DNA of 64,000 bases from Paraburkholderia translucens (GCF_020881035.1 NZ_JAJITC010000007.1:1-64000); one strand, 5' to 3'; shown: positions 54,296-62,925, numbered from the stretch's first letter. Numbers and translations: made by a program. Notes: generated from the sequence alone by a model not told the origin.

Positions 54296-55023
54296 CCATG
54301 CCCTCCTTCCCACGCCCGAGCGCCGCTGCGCCTCCACACCAGCAATGCCGCTTCGATGAACGCGATGATCGCGATATACAGCACGGTCGCCGCACCGAAC
54401 GCCTGAAACGTCTTGAACGTTTCGGTATCGACCTGACGCGATACGTACGACAGTTCCGCGAGCCCAATCGTCATCGCCAGCGACGAGTTCTTCACGAGGT
54501 TCATGTACTGCCCCGCAAGCGGCGGCGTCGCAATACGAATCGCCTGCGGCAAAATCACATAACGGAATGCGGCAAGCGGCGTCAGCCCCAGCGCCGCGGC
54601 GGCCTGGCGTTGCGCGTCCTTCACGCCGCGCATGCCCGCGCGAAATTCCTCGCCGATAAAAGCGGTCGTATAGCACGTAAGCCCGATCCAGCCCGCGACG
54701 AATTCGAACGACGGCCAGGCGAGTGTCCAACCTCCCAACGAAACCGTATGCGATGCATTGAGCCATTCCATCCACGCCTGAGGCAATAGCGCCGCCGCGC
54801 CGAAATACCAGAACAGCAGTTGCACGAGCAACGGCGAGTTACGAAACGCCAGCACGTATAGCGCGGCCGCACGCGCGAGCATGGCCGTGCGTGAATTGCG
54901 AGCGAGTGCGAGCCCGAAGCCGGCAAGCGTCGCCGCCGCGCCCGCGCAGGCCGACAACACCAGCGTCATCAGAAAGCCATGCGCGATCCATCCGAGGTAC
55001 TTCGGTTCCAGCCAGCCGTTCAT
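54292..55023 (-). CDS. Amino-acid ABC transporter permease 1
   Basis: A 243-residue permease of the polar amino-acid family: FRNSPLLVQLLFWYFG early, GLTCYTTAFIGEEFRAGMRG in the middle, EAA-type loop AAAALGLTPLAAFRYVILPQ and KNSSLAMTIGLAELSYV. Pairs with the next gene. A hairpin with a T-run lies between the binding-protein stop and this gene, which may lower permease expression. No ATPase gene is nearby. Confidence 0.9.
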   Translation of the reverse strand: MNGWLEPKYLGWIAHGFLMTLVLSACAGAAATLAGFGLALARNSRTAMLARAAALYVLAFRNSPLLVQLLFWYFGAAALLPQAWMEWLNASHTVSLGGWTLAWPSFEFVAGWIGLTCYTTAFIGEEFRAGMRGVKDAQRQAAAALGLTPLAAFRYVILPQAIRIATPPLAGQYMNLVKNSSLAMTIGLAELSYVSRQVDTETFKTFQAFGAATVLYIAIIAFIEAALLVWRRSGARAWEGGHG

Positions 55024-55059
55024 TCTGCCTTTCTGCTCAAGCGCTTTCGTTGCCCAATG

Positions 55060-55094
55060 AAAAGCGGCCCGCCGCTTTCACGCGGCAGGCCGGC
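55060..55094 (-). terminator. Intercistronic hairpin between binding protein and permease genes
   Basis: On the minus strand GCCGGCCTGCCGC pairs with GCGGCGGGCCGC around GTGAAA, with one bulge and one wobble, and four T residues follow. The position suggests a leaky terminator or mRNA stabiliser that raises binding protein over permease. Confidence 0.55.
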
Positions 55095-55113
55095 TCTCCG
55101 GACTATTTGAGCG

Positions 55114-55932
55114 TCAACTCTTCTGCGGATCGCCGATCTTGAACAGACGCGGCAACGGCGCGCGGCTCTGCGGCCCGAACCAGTGGTCGTAGATCTTCGC
55201 GGCGCTGCCATCCGCTTCAAGGCCCTTCAGCGTATCGTCGACGACGTTCAGCAAACGCGTCTCGCCCTTCGGCACGCCGACGCCCTCATAGTCGTTCGAG
55301 ATCGTGAACGGCGAAATCTCGTAGTTCGCCTTGTCGGGCACGTTCGCGAGCAGCGCGACCAGCTTCGGGCCGTCCTGGGTGATCGCCTGCACGTTGCCGG
55401 CGCGCAGCGCGGCGAATGCGAACGGGGTGTCGTCGTAGGCGACGATCGTCGCGTTGGGGAATTGCGCGCGCACCTGCTGTTCGTTTGTCGTGCCTTTGTC
55501 GGCTCCCACGCGCAGGCTGTTCAGTTGCTGCGGGGACTTCAGCACGCCCTTCTTCGCGATGAACTGCGTACCCGACGCGAAGTACGGAGTGCTGAAATCG
55601 ACTTCTTTCTTGCGCTCGTCGGTGATCGTGAAGTTCGCGAACACGAGGTCAACCTTGCCCGACTTCAGGAACGCGATGCGGTTTGCCGGATTGGTCGGCT
55701 GGATTTCGAGCTTCACGCCGAGCTTGTTCGCAACTGCCTGCGCATAGTCGACGTCGAGGCCGACGATCTGATTGGTCTTCGCATCGACGAAACCGAACGG
55801 CGCGTTGCTGTCGAACGCGGCGACGCGCAATACGCCGGCCTTCTTGATGTCGTCGAGACGATCTGCGTGCGCGACGCCGGAGCATGCAAGCAGCAACCCC
55901 ATGACTGCAGCGCCAACGAATTTGATCTGCAT
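55114..55932 (-). CDS. Amino-acid ABC transporter substrate-binding protein (family 3)
   Basis: A 272-residue periplasmic protein with a signal peptide cleaved after VAHA near residue 23. The family 3 signature is spread over RVAAFDSNAPFGFVDAKTNQ, GLDVDYAQAVANKLG and ANFTITDERKKEVDFSTPYF. Ligands are usually polar amino acids such as cystine, glutamine or histidine. First gene of the unit with two permease genes and divergent from the SsuA-like gene. Confidence 0.91.
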   Translation of the reverse strand: MQIKFVGAAVMGLLLACSGVAHADRLDDIKKAGVLRVAAFDSNAPFGFVDAKTNQIVGLDVDYAQAVANKLGVKLEIQPTNPANRIAFLKSGKVDLVFANFTITDERKKEVDFSTPYFASGTQFIAKKGVLKSPQQLNSLRVGADKGTTNEQQVRAQFPNATIVAYDDTPFAFAALRAGNVQAITQDGPKLVALLANVPDKANYEISPFTISNDYEGVGVPKGETRLLNVVDDTLKGLEADGSAAKIYDHWFGPQSRAPLPRLFKIGDPQKS

Positions 55933-56033
55933 GGTTAGGCCTTTGTTTTGGATGTTTTATGTTTTACGGGCGGCGTGATTCACGACGGCATCACAACCGC
56001 GTGGCGCAGACTGTAGCAATGCGCACCGCAATG

Positions 56034-56142
56034 GCGAACCAACAAATCGTCACGAGCTAAGCGTCGAATCAGATATGTGGTACGGGCTTACTGCCTGCCA
56101 TAGCGCCAAATCTGCTTTGAATCTGAGCATTTGTTGGTTCGC
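56034..56142. repeat. Perfect 14-bp inverted repeat spanning the divergent promoter region
   Basis: GCGAACCAACAAAT (56034-56047) and its exact complement ATTTGTTGGTTCGC (56129-56142) flank 81 bases. Outside the arms CGCAA and TTGCG extend the symmetry with two extra bases on one side. It lies between two divergent transporter operons. It could be paired operators for one regulator or the ends of a small inserted element; no direct-repeat scar was seen. Confidence 0.8.
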
Positions 56143-56200
56143 TTGCGCCGGCGCTCTGGTTACATTGGACGATCACCACAAGCGACCTCAAGGACAATCG

Positions 56201-57274
56201 ATGACACCGCACCGGGGCTTTTCATTCTCTGCGGCAGCGCCCAACACAATCCCGACAGACGGCGAACCCAGGCGCGGCAGACGCGCATGGCTGAAGACGA
56301 TCGCACTCGCATTCGGCCTGTTCGGCGCATTCAGCGTGGCCCACACCGCCCACGCCGCGCCGCTCGACGAACTCAAGCTCGACTATGCGTACTATTCGCC
56401 CGAAAGTCTCGTGATCAAGCGCAATGGCTGGCTCGAACGGGAATTCGCCGCCGACCGCACGCAGGTGAAGTGGGTACTGAGCCTCGGCAGCAATCGCGCG
56501 CTCGAGTACCTGAACAGCGGCGCGATCGATATCGGCTCGACGGCAGGACTCGCCGCCGTGCTCGGCAAGGCGAACGGCAATCCGATTCGCGCGGTGTATA
56601 TCTATTCGCGCCCGGAGTGGACCGCGCTCGTCGTGCGCAAGGATTCGCCGATTAAAACACTCGCCGATCTGAAGGGCAAAAAGATCGCAGCCACCAAAGG
56701 CACCGATCCGTTCCTTTTCACGTTGCGCGCGCTCCATACGGCGGGCCTCTCGCGCGACGACGTCGAGATCGTCAACCTGCAGCATCCCGATGGCCGCACC
56801 GCGCTTGTCAACGGCCAGGTAGACGCGTGGGCCGGGCTCGATCCGCACATGGCCGCCGCGCAGATCGACGACGGCGCGCGGCTGCTGTATCGCAACGTCG
56901 ACTTCAATACGTGGGGCTTCCTGAACGCACGCGAAGACTTCATCCGCGACCATCCGGACGCGCTCGCGCGCGTGCTGAAGGTCTATGAAAAAGCGCGTGT
57001 CTGGATCGCCGCCCATCCGGACGACACCGCGAAAATCGTCGCGGAAGAATCCAAAGTTTCGCTACCGGTCGCGAAGCTGCAGTTGAGCCGCAACGATTTC
57101 AGCCAGCCGCAGCCGGGCGCCCGGCAGATTGCCGCGCTCAAGGCCGCCGCGCCGATTCTGGTCGACGAGCAGCTCGTCAGGAACGGCACCGATCTGAACG
57201 CGGTCATCAACGCGCTGGTCGACGCCAGCGTCGCTCAACCGGTGATTGCGACTGCGAGCAATGGCGTCAAATGA
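56201..57274 (+). CDS. Sulfonate-type ABC transporter substrate-binding protein (SsuA-like)
   Basis: A 357-residue periplasmic protein. The long N-terminal region ends in RRGRRAWLKTIALAFGLFGA, a Tat-like or Sec signal cleaved after THAAHA-type residues near 49. Mature landmarks are LDYAYYSPESLVIKRNGWLE, GAIDIGSTAGLAAVLGKANG and WAGLDPHMAAAQID, typical of aliphatic-sulfonate binders. ATG 56201 has AAGGA 6 bases upstream. First gene of an SsuACB-type operon. Confidence 0.9.
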   Translation: MTPHRGFSFSAAAPNTIPTDGEPRRGRRAWLKTIALAFGLFGAFSVAHTAHAAPLDELKLDYAYYSPESLVIKRNGWLEREFAADRTQVKWVLSLGSNRALEYLNSGAIDIGSTAGLAAVLGKANGNPIRAVYIYSRPEWTALVVRKDSPIKTLADLKGKKIAATKGTDPFLFTLRALHTAGLSRDDVEIVNLQHPDGRTALVNGQVDAWAGLDPHMAAAQIDDGARLLYRNVDFNTWGFLNAREDFIRDHPDALARVLKVYEKARVWIAAHPDDTAKIVAEESKVSLPVAKLQLSRNDFSQPQPGARQIAALKAAAPILVDEQLVRNGTDLNAVINALVDASVAQPVIATASNGVK

Positions 57275-58166
57275 ACCCCGCACAATCGACGCGAGTCCGC
57301 CGATAAGTACCGCGAAAGCCCTACTCACGCTCGCTCGGCGCGGTTCGCCGCGCCCGTCGTGCAGCGAACTCGCGCAGCCGCGCCCGCACGATCCGTTGCG
57401 GTTGTGGCGCAATGCCGGTCTTGCCCTGCCTGTCCTGTTTCTGGCCGTCGTCGAGGTGCTGGTACGCACGTCGTTACTGCCGATGCATCTCGTCCCCGCG
57501 CCGAGCGCTATCGCGCAGACGCTCTGGGATCTCGGCGCCGAACGGCTCGCGCGGCATATCGGCGCGAGCGTGATCCGCGTGTACGGCGGTTTCGCGATCG
57601 GTGCCGCACTCGCGCTGCTGATCGGCGCGGCGATGGGCGTCAGCCGGCGCGTCGAAGCATTGCTCGATCCCGCGTTCCAGGCCTTGCGCGCGATTCCCTC
57701 GCTGGCGTGGGTGCCGATCCTGCTGCTGTGGATGGGCATCGACGAAGCGCCGAAGATCACGCTGATCGCGATCGGCGCATTTTTTCCGGTGCAGCTGAGC
57801 GTCGTGGCCGGCATTCGCGGCGTCGATCGCAAGCTGATCGAGTTCGGCCAGTTGAACCGGCTGAGCCGACGCGCGCTGTTCACACGCATTCTGCTGCCCG
57901 CGTCGATGCCGCAGATCTTCACGGGACTGCGCACCGGACTGAGCCTCGCGTGGATGTTCATGGTGGCCGCCGAGTTGATCGCGGCGACGCGCGGGCTCGG
58001 CTATCTGCTCAGCGATGGTCGCGAAACCGGCCGCCCGGATCTGGTGTTCGGCGCGATCCTGCTGCTCGCGCTGCTCGGCAAACTGAGCGACGGCATGCTG
58101 AAAGCGATCGAGCTACGCGCGCTGTCGTGGCGCGATGCGCACGAGGGATCGGAGGTTGCGCGATGA
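57261..58166 (+). CDS. Sulfonate-type ABC transporter permease (SsuC-like)
   Basis: A 301-residue permease with about six helices; EAA-type loop KLIEFGQLNRLSRRALFTRI and LSLAWMFMVAAELIAATRGLG are typical of SsuC/TauC. ATG 57261 overlaps the binding-protein gene by 14 bases. The N-terminal 50 residues are basic and soluble. It ends in an ATGA overlap with the ATPase gene. Confidence 0.9.
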   Translation: MASNEPRTIDASPPISTAKALLTLARRGSPRPSCSELAQPRPHDPLRLWRNAGLALPVLFLAVVEVLVRTSLLPMHLVPAPSAIAQTLWDLGAERLARHIGASVIRVYGGFAIGAALALLIGAAMGVSRRVEALLDPAFQALRAIPSLAWVPILLLWMGIDEAPKITLIAIGAFFPVQLSVVAGIRGVDRKLIEFGQLNRLSRRALFTRILLPASMPQIFTGLRTGLSLAWMFMVAAELIAATRGLGYLLSDGRETGRPDLVFGAILLLALLGKLSDGMLKAIELRALSWRDAHEGSEVAR

Positions 58167-58900
58167 GTCGGGCACCCGCTCCCTTGCTCGAAGTACGTGG
58201 ACTCACTCGGCGCTTTGGCGAGCGCAACGTGTTCGGACAGGTCTCGTTCGCGCTCGCGCGCGGCGAGATCGTCAGTCTGGTCGGTCCTAGCGGCTGCGGC
58301 AAGAGCACGCTGCTGCGCGCGGTGGCGGGACTCGACCGCGCGGTCACAGGCTCCGTGTTGATAGACGGCGCACCCTTGCTCGCGCCGTCGCCGCGCGTCG
58401 GCATGATCTTCCAGGAGCCGCGCCTGCTACCCTGGCTTAGCGTCGCGGACAACATCGCGTTTTCCGCCGGGCCGCACGCGGGAAATGATCCGCGCGTCGA
58501 TGCGCTGCTCGCCGAGGTGGGTCTCGCGAGCGTGCGCGACGCACTGCCCAAGCAGTTGTCCGGCGGCATGGCGCAGCGGGTGGCGCTCGCGCGGGGCCTT
58601 TTCAACGAGCCCGAACTGTTGCTGCACGATGAACCGTTCAGCGCCGTCGATGCGATCACGCGCGCGCGCCTGCAACAGTTGCTGCTCACGTTGAAGCAGG
58701 CGCGCGGCACGACGGTGTTGCTCGTCACCCACGATCTCGACGAAGCGCTGAGTCTGTCCGATCGGGTGCTCCTGTTGTCCCCGGCGGGCGCGGGCGGACC
58801 GAGCCGCATCGCGCGTGAGCTGCCGATCGCGTTGCAGCGGCCGAGGAATCCGCGCGATGCGTCGTTGAATGCGCTGCGCGACGTGCTGCTGGAGATGTAG
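58163..58900 (+). CDS. Sulfonate-type ABC transporter ATPase (SsuB-like)
   Basis: A 245-residue ATPase: Walker [10 protein letters not shown], the Q-loop FQEPRLLPWLSV, signature LSGGMAQR, Walker B LLLHDEPFSAVD and switch VTHDLDEA. FQEPRLLPW is typical of SsuB. ATG 58163 has GGAGG 7 bases upstream and overlaps the permease stop. Last gene of the operon; no SsuD monooxygenase gene is in this window. Confidence 0.92.
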   Translation: MSRAPAPLLEVRGLTRRFGERNVFGQVSFALARGEIVSLVGPSGCGKSTLLRAVAGLDRAVTGSVLIDGAPLLAPSPRVGMIFQEPRLLPWLSVADNIAFSAGPHAGNDPRVDALLAEVGLASVRDALPKQLSGGMAQRVALARGLFNEPELLLHDEPFSAVDAITRARLQQLLLTLKQARGTTVLLVTHDLDEALSLSDRVLLLSPAGAGGPSRIARELPIALQRPRNPRDASLNALRDVLLEM

Positions 58901-58932
58901 CGGGCTGCTACTTCACGAACCCAACGCTGGAC

Positions 58933-58965
58933 GGACCGGGCACTTCGGCAGATTGCCCGGTAGGT
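58933..58965 (+). terminator. Stem-loop after the SsuB-like gene
   Basis: ACCGGGC (58935-58941) pairs with GCCCGGT (58955-58961), extended by a GACC/GGTC match with a bulge. It lies between convergent genes, 35 bases after the stop. There is no T-run, so termination is likely but not certain. Confidence 0.4.
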
Positions 58966-59007
58966 CGGCGTCGTGCTTGCGTCAGGTCGATGATCCGTTT
59001 GAGGTCA

Positions 59008-59991
59008 TCATTTCACGACGGCCTTGATGGCCAATTTTTTTGCCATCTGGAACGTCTTGGGGAAAGTCGTTTCGATGCCCAGCACAACCCGACTGGACAG
59101 CCGCTCCATGTCCTTCGGGCAATGGAACAACATACCGTCGAACTCGCGCAGATTCAGTGGCTTGATCTTCGACTGGAATTGCAGGAACCGGTGAGAAGCC
59201 GGGATGAAATGCGACGTCAGAGAACTGCGAGAAAATTGCGGCCGTGTCGTGCGCAGGCTGCCGTGAATCGTCTTCGCATTCCAGATAAGCACGTCGCCCT
59301 TTTGCAGGAATGGCGCGCGGAATTCGAGCTGTTGTTCGGAGAGGATTTTCTTTACCAACTCCTTGTATTGGCCATGATTGAACGCAACGTCGAAGTTCTT
59401 TCCGTTCTTCACCATGTCGATGCGATGGCTACGCGGCACTACGAAGAAACGTCCCGCCCCTGCGTCAATATCCTCGAGGGCGTACCAGCACGCTAACATC
59501 GTGCCGATCCTTTCGCTGTCGAGGTAATACGTGTCCTGATGTGGCCACGTTTCCGAGTTCCCTTCAAAGTACATGCTTTGTACTAGCTTTCCGTCTTCCG
59601 CGAAGATTTCCCGGGTAATGTCCTTGACGGGAGTACTCGAAAACGTTTTTATTGCCAGCTTCTTGAGCGGCGCGAACTCCACGTCATTGAGCGACTGAAG
59701 ATTGAGCAGCGAATTCATCACGAAGCCGTACTCGTTAATTCTATTCTTCTCCGGATTCGCTGTTGCCTGCCGGTATATGTAGCCCGGATAGGGCTTAACG
59801 GTTTTCTCGAACGCACTCCTGATGGAATCGCACAGAGCCTGATCCACCACTCCGCGCACGACGACATAGCCATTTTCTTCGTAGTATCGCTTTGCGGCTG
59901 GGAGATCGGTCAAATCGAACGTGGTCGAGTTTTGAGCCGCATTTTCTGGAATTTCAATTTCGGTTCCGATCGGACTAAGGATTTTGTACAT
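59008..59991 (-). CDS. Phytanoyl-CoA dioxygenase (PhyH)-family protein
   Basis: A 327-residue Fe(II)/2-oxoglutarate dioxygenase. Iron ligands are in WPHQDTYY (HxD) and TIHGSLRTT, with a downstream arginine for 2-oxoglutarate. PhyH proteins hydroxylate diverse small molecules or lipids; the substrate is unknown. ATG 59991 (MYKILSPIGTEIE) has GAGG 7 bases upstream. The frame stays open another 117 codons upstream, but that stretch includes a transposase fragment. GC is clearly below the neighbours and codons are AT-rich, so horizontal transfer is likely. Confidence 0.83.
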   Translation of the reverse strand: MYKILSPIGTEIEIPENAAQNSTTFDLTDLPAAKRYYEENGYVVVRGVVDQALCDSIRSAFEKTVKPYPGYIYRQATANPEKNRINEYGFVMNSLLNLQSLNDVEFAPLKKLAIKTFSSTPVKDITREIFAEDGKLVQSMYFEGNSETWPHQDTYYLDSERIGTMLACWYALEDIDAGAGRFFVVPRSHRIDMVKNGKNFDVAFNHGQYKELVKKILSEQQLEFRAPFLQKGDVLIWNAKTIHGSLRTTRPQFSRSSLTSHFIPASHRFLQFQSKIKPLNLREFDGMLFHCPKDMERLSSRVVLGIETTFPKTFQMAKKLAIKAVVK

Positions 59992-60054
59992 AATGGGCCT
60001 CAAAGTACCAGCTAGAGCGGCAGGCGGGAACGTTGGGAATACGTTGGCTTGCCC

Positions 60055-60105
60055 ACGGACTGCGCGTTCCCGGACTTCATCAGAAAATTTGTTCGACTTG
60101 TTCAT
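60055..60105 (-). mobile_element. IS3-family transposase OrfA N-terminal remnant
   Basis: 17 codons reading MNKSNKFSDEVRERAVR, the typical start of IS3-family OrfA proteins, then the similarity stops abruptly. No terminal repeats, no OrfB and no matching other half were found. It shows that an insertion sequence once sat beside the PhyH gene and was mostly deleted. Confidence 0.6.
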
Positions 60106-60561
60106 GGCTCCATTCGGCGGTGAATCGACCTGTCGCCATGAATTCAAGGTAGTCCTCTTCAGCAACTTCGCCGTGTTCTTCCCCACTGATGTCCCAAACT
60201 CATGATCCGGGTCAATGAAAGCGACCTTTCCAAGGGGCCGTTCAAGTTCTGCATCCGTGGCGCGATATTCCTCGGTCATCTGTACGACGATTGCAACGAC
60301 GGTGATAGTCGCTCGCACGCCCATCCAACCTAGGCCAAACAATTACGTCTGTGTTGCGCCTGACCGATTCCGCCAAGAAATTGGCCACCAATGACAACAC
60401 TCCAATACTGCTCACGCCGTCCTGTCTGTGATCGAAACACACCTTGCAAAATGTAAAGGATGGGATGAATTAGCAATTCGTTGCCTGTTGTCGCCGGGCC
60501 GACATCGCACATTCATGATCAATGAGTAATGAAGCGAAGCGAATCGCCTCGGAGTATCGCG
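60106..60561. other. Lower-GC stretch without a supported gene
   Basis: About 450 bases between the transposase remnant and the zinc-finger gene. It has overlapping open frames on the minus strand with protein-like but unrecognised composition. It is probably debris of the mobile element or transferred DNA. Confidence 0.5.
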
Positions 60562-61002
60562 CTATCTCACCCGCCGAGCCTCGACGAAAGCCTCGACATA
60601 ACGCAACGCCTGCTCGCACTGCTCGGGCGTGAACGCGTGAATACTCGCCGGAATGGGATCGAAGCCAAGCTCGGTCGCGACCCATCGGATCGCTTTCGCG
60701 CGGGCTTCGAACGCGTTGACGCCATCGCGGCGCACCTTCCCGGCAACGAGCGGTTCGAGCGCGTCGTGCAGCCTGCTCTTCGCCTCGCGCAACGTCGCGT
60801 CAGCGAGACGCCCGAGTGGCACGTTGCGCTTGCTGCGCGAATACACGCCGATCCACGCCTGACATGCAGTGCAGATCCACAGCGGCCCCTGATCGCTGCG
60901 ATACGGGTAGCCGTCCTCTCCGAAGTGCGCGAGCAACGCGCGGTTGCCGCAGTAGTCGCAGGACGGCTGCGGCAATGCCTTGATGGGCTTGCCTATGCGC
61001 AC
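60562..61002 (-). CDS. Zinc-finger protein of the DUF3268 type
   Basis: A 146-residue protein. The N-terminal zinc ribbon has C15-x2-C18 (SCDYCGN) and C43-x2-C46 (WICTACQAW) with GEDGYPYRSDQGPLW between. A helical C-terminus includes HDALEPLV and FEARAKAIRWVATELG. The DUF3268 domain is common on phages and plasmids and near mobile DNA, which agrees with the adjacent transposase remnant. Function unknown. Confidence 0.8.
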   Translation of the reverse strand: MRIGKPIKALPQPSCDYCGNRALLAHFGEDGYPYRSDQGPLWICTACQAWIGVYSRSKRNVPLGRLADATLREAKSRLHDALEPLVAGKVRRDGVNAFEARAKAIRWVATELGFDPIPASIHAFTPEQCEQALRYVEAFVEARRVR

Positions 61003-61116
61003 GGGGAGTGCTCCGGGGCAATTTCGTCGTGCTTCATCGCATCTGTCCGGCTAACGAGAACGGGCGGAGCCAGATAGTTTAATGGATCGCCCGCGTCCCC
61101 ATGCAAGGCGCGAGAA

Positions 61117-61800
61117 TTACGTAGCCTGCGCCTGCGCAATCTCCGTCACCACCCGCTGTCGCGTCGCCAACCCTTCAGCCGAGCGTCGCCGGACCAGTTC
61201 CACCACCGCTTGCGGCGCTGACTCCGGATCGCCCGCATCGAACGGCGGCGCGGGGGCGTATTCGAGTTCGAGCTGGATTGCTTGCGCCTCTTCGATGCCC
61301 GCGAGTTCGGCCGCCACCGTCAGCCCGAAGTCGATGCCCGCTGTCACGCCGCCGCCTGTAATCAGATTGCCGTCGCGCACCACGCGCGCGCGCGTCGGTA
61401 TCGCGCCGAGCGGTTCCAGCAACGAGTGGAAGGCCCAGTGCGTCGTCGCGCGCCGCCCGCGCAGCAGACCGGCCGCACCAAGCAGCAGCGCGCCGGTGCA
61501 GACCGAGGTCACGTAGCGCGCGCTCGCGGCCTGTTGGCGAACGAAGCCGATTGCTTGCGCGTCCTGCAGCAGATCGGTCACGCCGCTTCCGCCCGGCACA
61601 CAGATCACGTCGAGCGGCGGGCAGTCTTCGAACGTCGTGTTCGGCGTCAGCACGAGCCCGTTGCTCGATACCACGGGCTCCAGTGTTTTCCAGATCAGAT
61701 GCGTCGTGGCGCCCGGCACCGAGGCGAGCACCTCATGCGGACCGGTCAGATCGAGTTGCTGTACTTGCGGAAACACCAGAAAACCGATTTTCAGGTTCAT
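61117..61800 (-). CDS. DJ-1/PfpI-family enzyme, probable isonitrile hydratase
   Basis: A 227-residue enzyme close in length and sequence to InhA of Pseudomonas putida, which hydrates isonitriles to N-substituted formamides. The nucleophile is C101 in TSVCTGALLLG, D17 lies in LDLTGPHEV, and GGGVTAGIDFGL follows. Those are the positions known to be catalytic in InhA. Divergent from a GlxA-type regulator with the same fold in its sensor half. No isonitrile-producing genes were seen. Confidence 0.85.
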   Translation of the reverse strand: MNLKIGFLVFPQVQQLDLTGPHEVLASVPGATTHLIWKTLEPVVSSNGLVLTPNTTFEDCPPLDVICVPGGSGVTDLLQDAQAIGFVRQQAASARYVTSVCTGALLLGAAGLLRGRRATTHWAFHSLLEPLGAIPTRARVVRDGNLITGGGVTAGIDFGLTVAAELAGIEEAQAIQLELEYAPAPPFDAGDPESAPQAVVELVRRRSAEGLATRQRVVTEIAQAQAT

Positions 61801-61938
61801 AGGGATACCTTATCGAAGAAGAAATCGAAACACGCAATCTGCCAGTTCTTCCAGGTGGACGGATCGATTCTATGCGGGTAATCTTTGGCAAGACTGCCAT
61901 TCAGCCCTTGGTTTCTGCCAGGTTCGCCTTCAGCTCCA

Positions 61939-62925
61939 ATGACCCGCCACATGTCCACCGCTCTCCGCTCCATCGTGCTACTCGGTTTCCCCAACATGCA
62001 ACTGCTCGATGTCAGCGGTCCGCTCCAGGTCTTTGCGTCCGCCAATGAACTCGTCGCGCAGCGCGGGCTCGACAAACTTTACGCACCACGCGTCGTGGCG
62101 GCCGAAGCGGGGCCTGTCACCTCTTCGTCGGGAGTCGCGGTGCTTGCCGGTTCGCTGCGCTCCGCGAAAGGGCCGGTCGATACGCTGATCGTTCCGGGCG
62201 GCTGGGGCATTCGCGAGGCCTCGGCCGACCCGCGTCTGATCCGCTGGACACAGCGTCAGGCGCCGTGTTGCAGACGCGTCGCCTCGGTCTGCTCGGGCGC
62301 GTTCCTGCTCGCCGAGGCGGGATTGCTCGACGGACGGCGCGTCGCCACGCATTGGGGGCGTTGCGAAGAACTCGCGCAGGCATATCCGCAACTGCGCGTC
62401 GAAGCCGATCCGATCTTCATTCGCGACGGCGCGATCTGGACATCGGCGGGCGTCACCGCCGGCATCGACCTCGCACTTGCCATGCTCGAAGAAGATCACG
62501 GACGCGCATTGGCACTCGACGTCGCGCGCGAGCTTGTCGTGTTTCTGAAGCGGCCGGGTGGTCAGTCGCAGTTCAGCGCAATGCTGTCGTTGCAAGATGC
62601 CGACGACCGCTTCGGCGAATTGCATGCATGGATGTCATCGCATCTCGCATCTGATCTGTCGGTCCCCGCGCTCGCGCAACGGCTTCATATGAGCGAGCGC
62701 AGCTTCATGCGTCACTACAAGGCGCAAACGGGCCGCACGCCGGCCCGCGCGGTCGAGCAGTTGCGCGTCGAAGCGGCACAGCGTTTGCTGAGCGAAACAT
62801 CCTGGTCGATCAAGCGGATCGCGGCGCGATGCGGATTCGGCAGCGAGGAAACGATGCGTTGCAGCTTCGTGCGCCAACTGCGCGTGGCGCCGCAGGTGTA
62901 TCGCGAGCGCTTTTCTTCGACGTAG
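61939..62925 (+). CDS. GlxA-type AraC-family regulator
   Basis: A 328-residue regulator. The N-terminal DJ-1/PfpI-like domain (IVLLGFPNMQLLDVSGPLQV, ASVCSGAFLLAEAGLLDGR) is followed by two AraC helix-turn-helix motifs (SVPALAQRLHMSERSFMRHY, IKRIAARCGFGSEETMRCSF). The sensor keeps a cysteine in VCSGAF. Divergent from the isonitrile-hydratase-like gene across 138 bases, so it probably controls it. ATG 61939 is used; ATG 61951 is equally possible. Confidence 0.9.
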   Translation: MTRHMSTALRSIVLLGFPNMQLLDVSGPLQVFASANELVAQRGLDKLYAPRVVAAEAGPVTSSSGVAVLAGSLRSAKGPVDTLIVPGGWGIREASADPRLIRWTQRQAPCCRRVASVCSGAFLLAEAGLLDGRRVATHWGRCEELAQAYPQLRVEADPIFIRDGAIWTSAGVTAGIDLALAMLEEDHGRALALDVARELVVFLKRPGGQSQFSAMLSLQDADDRFGELHAWMSSHLASDLSVPALAQRLHMSERSFMRHYKAQTGRTPARAVEQLRVEAAQRLLSETSWSIKRIAARCGFGSEETMRCSFVRQLRVAPQVYRERFSST

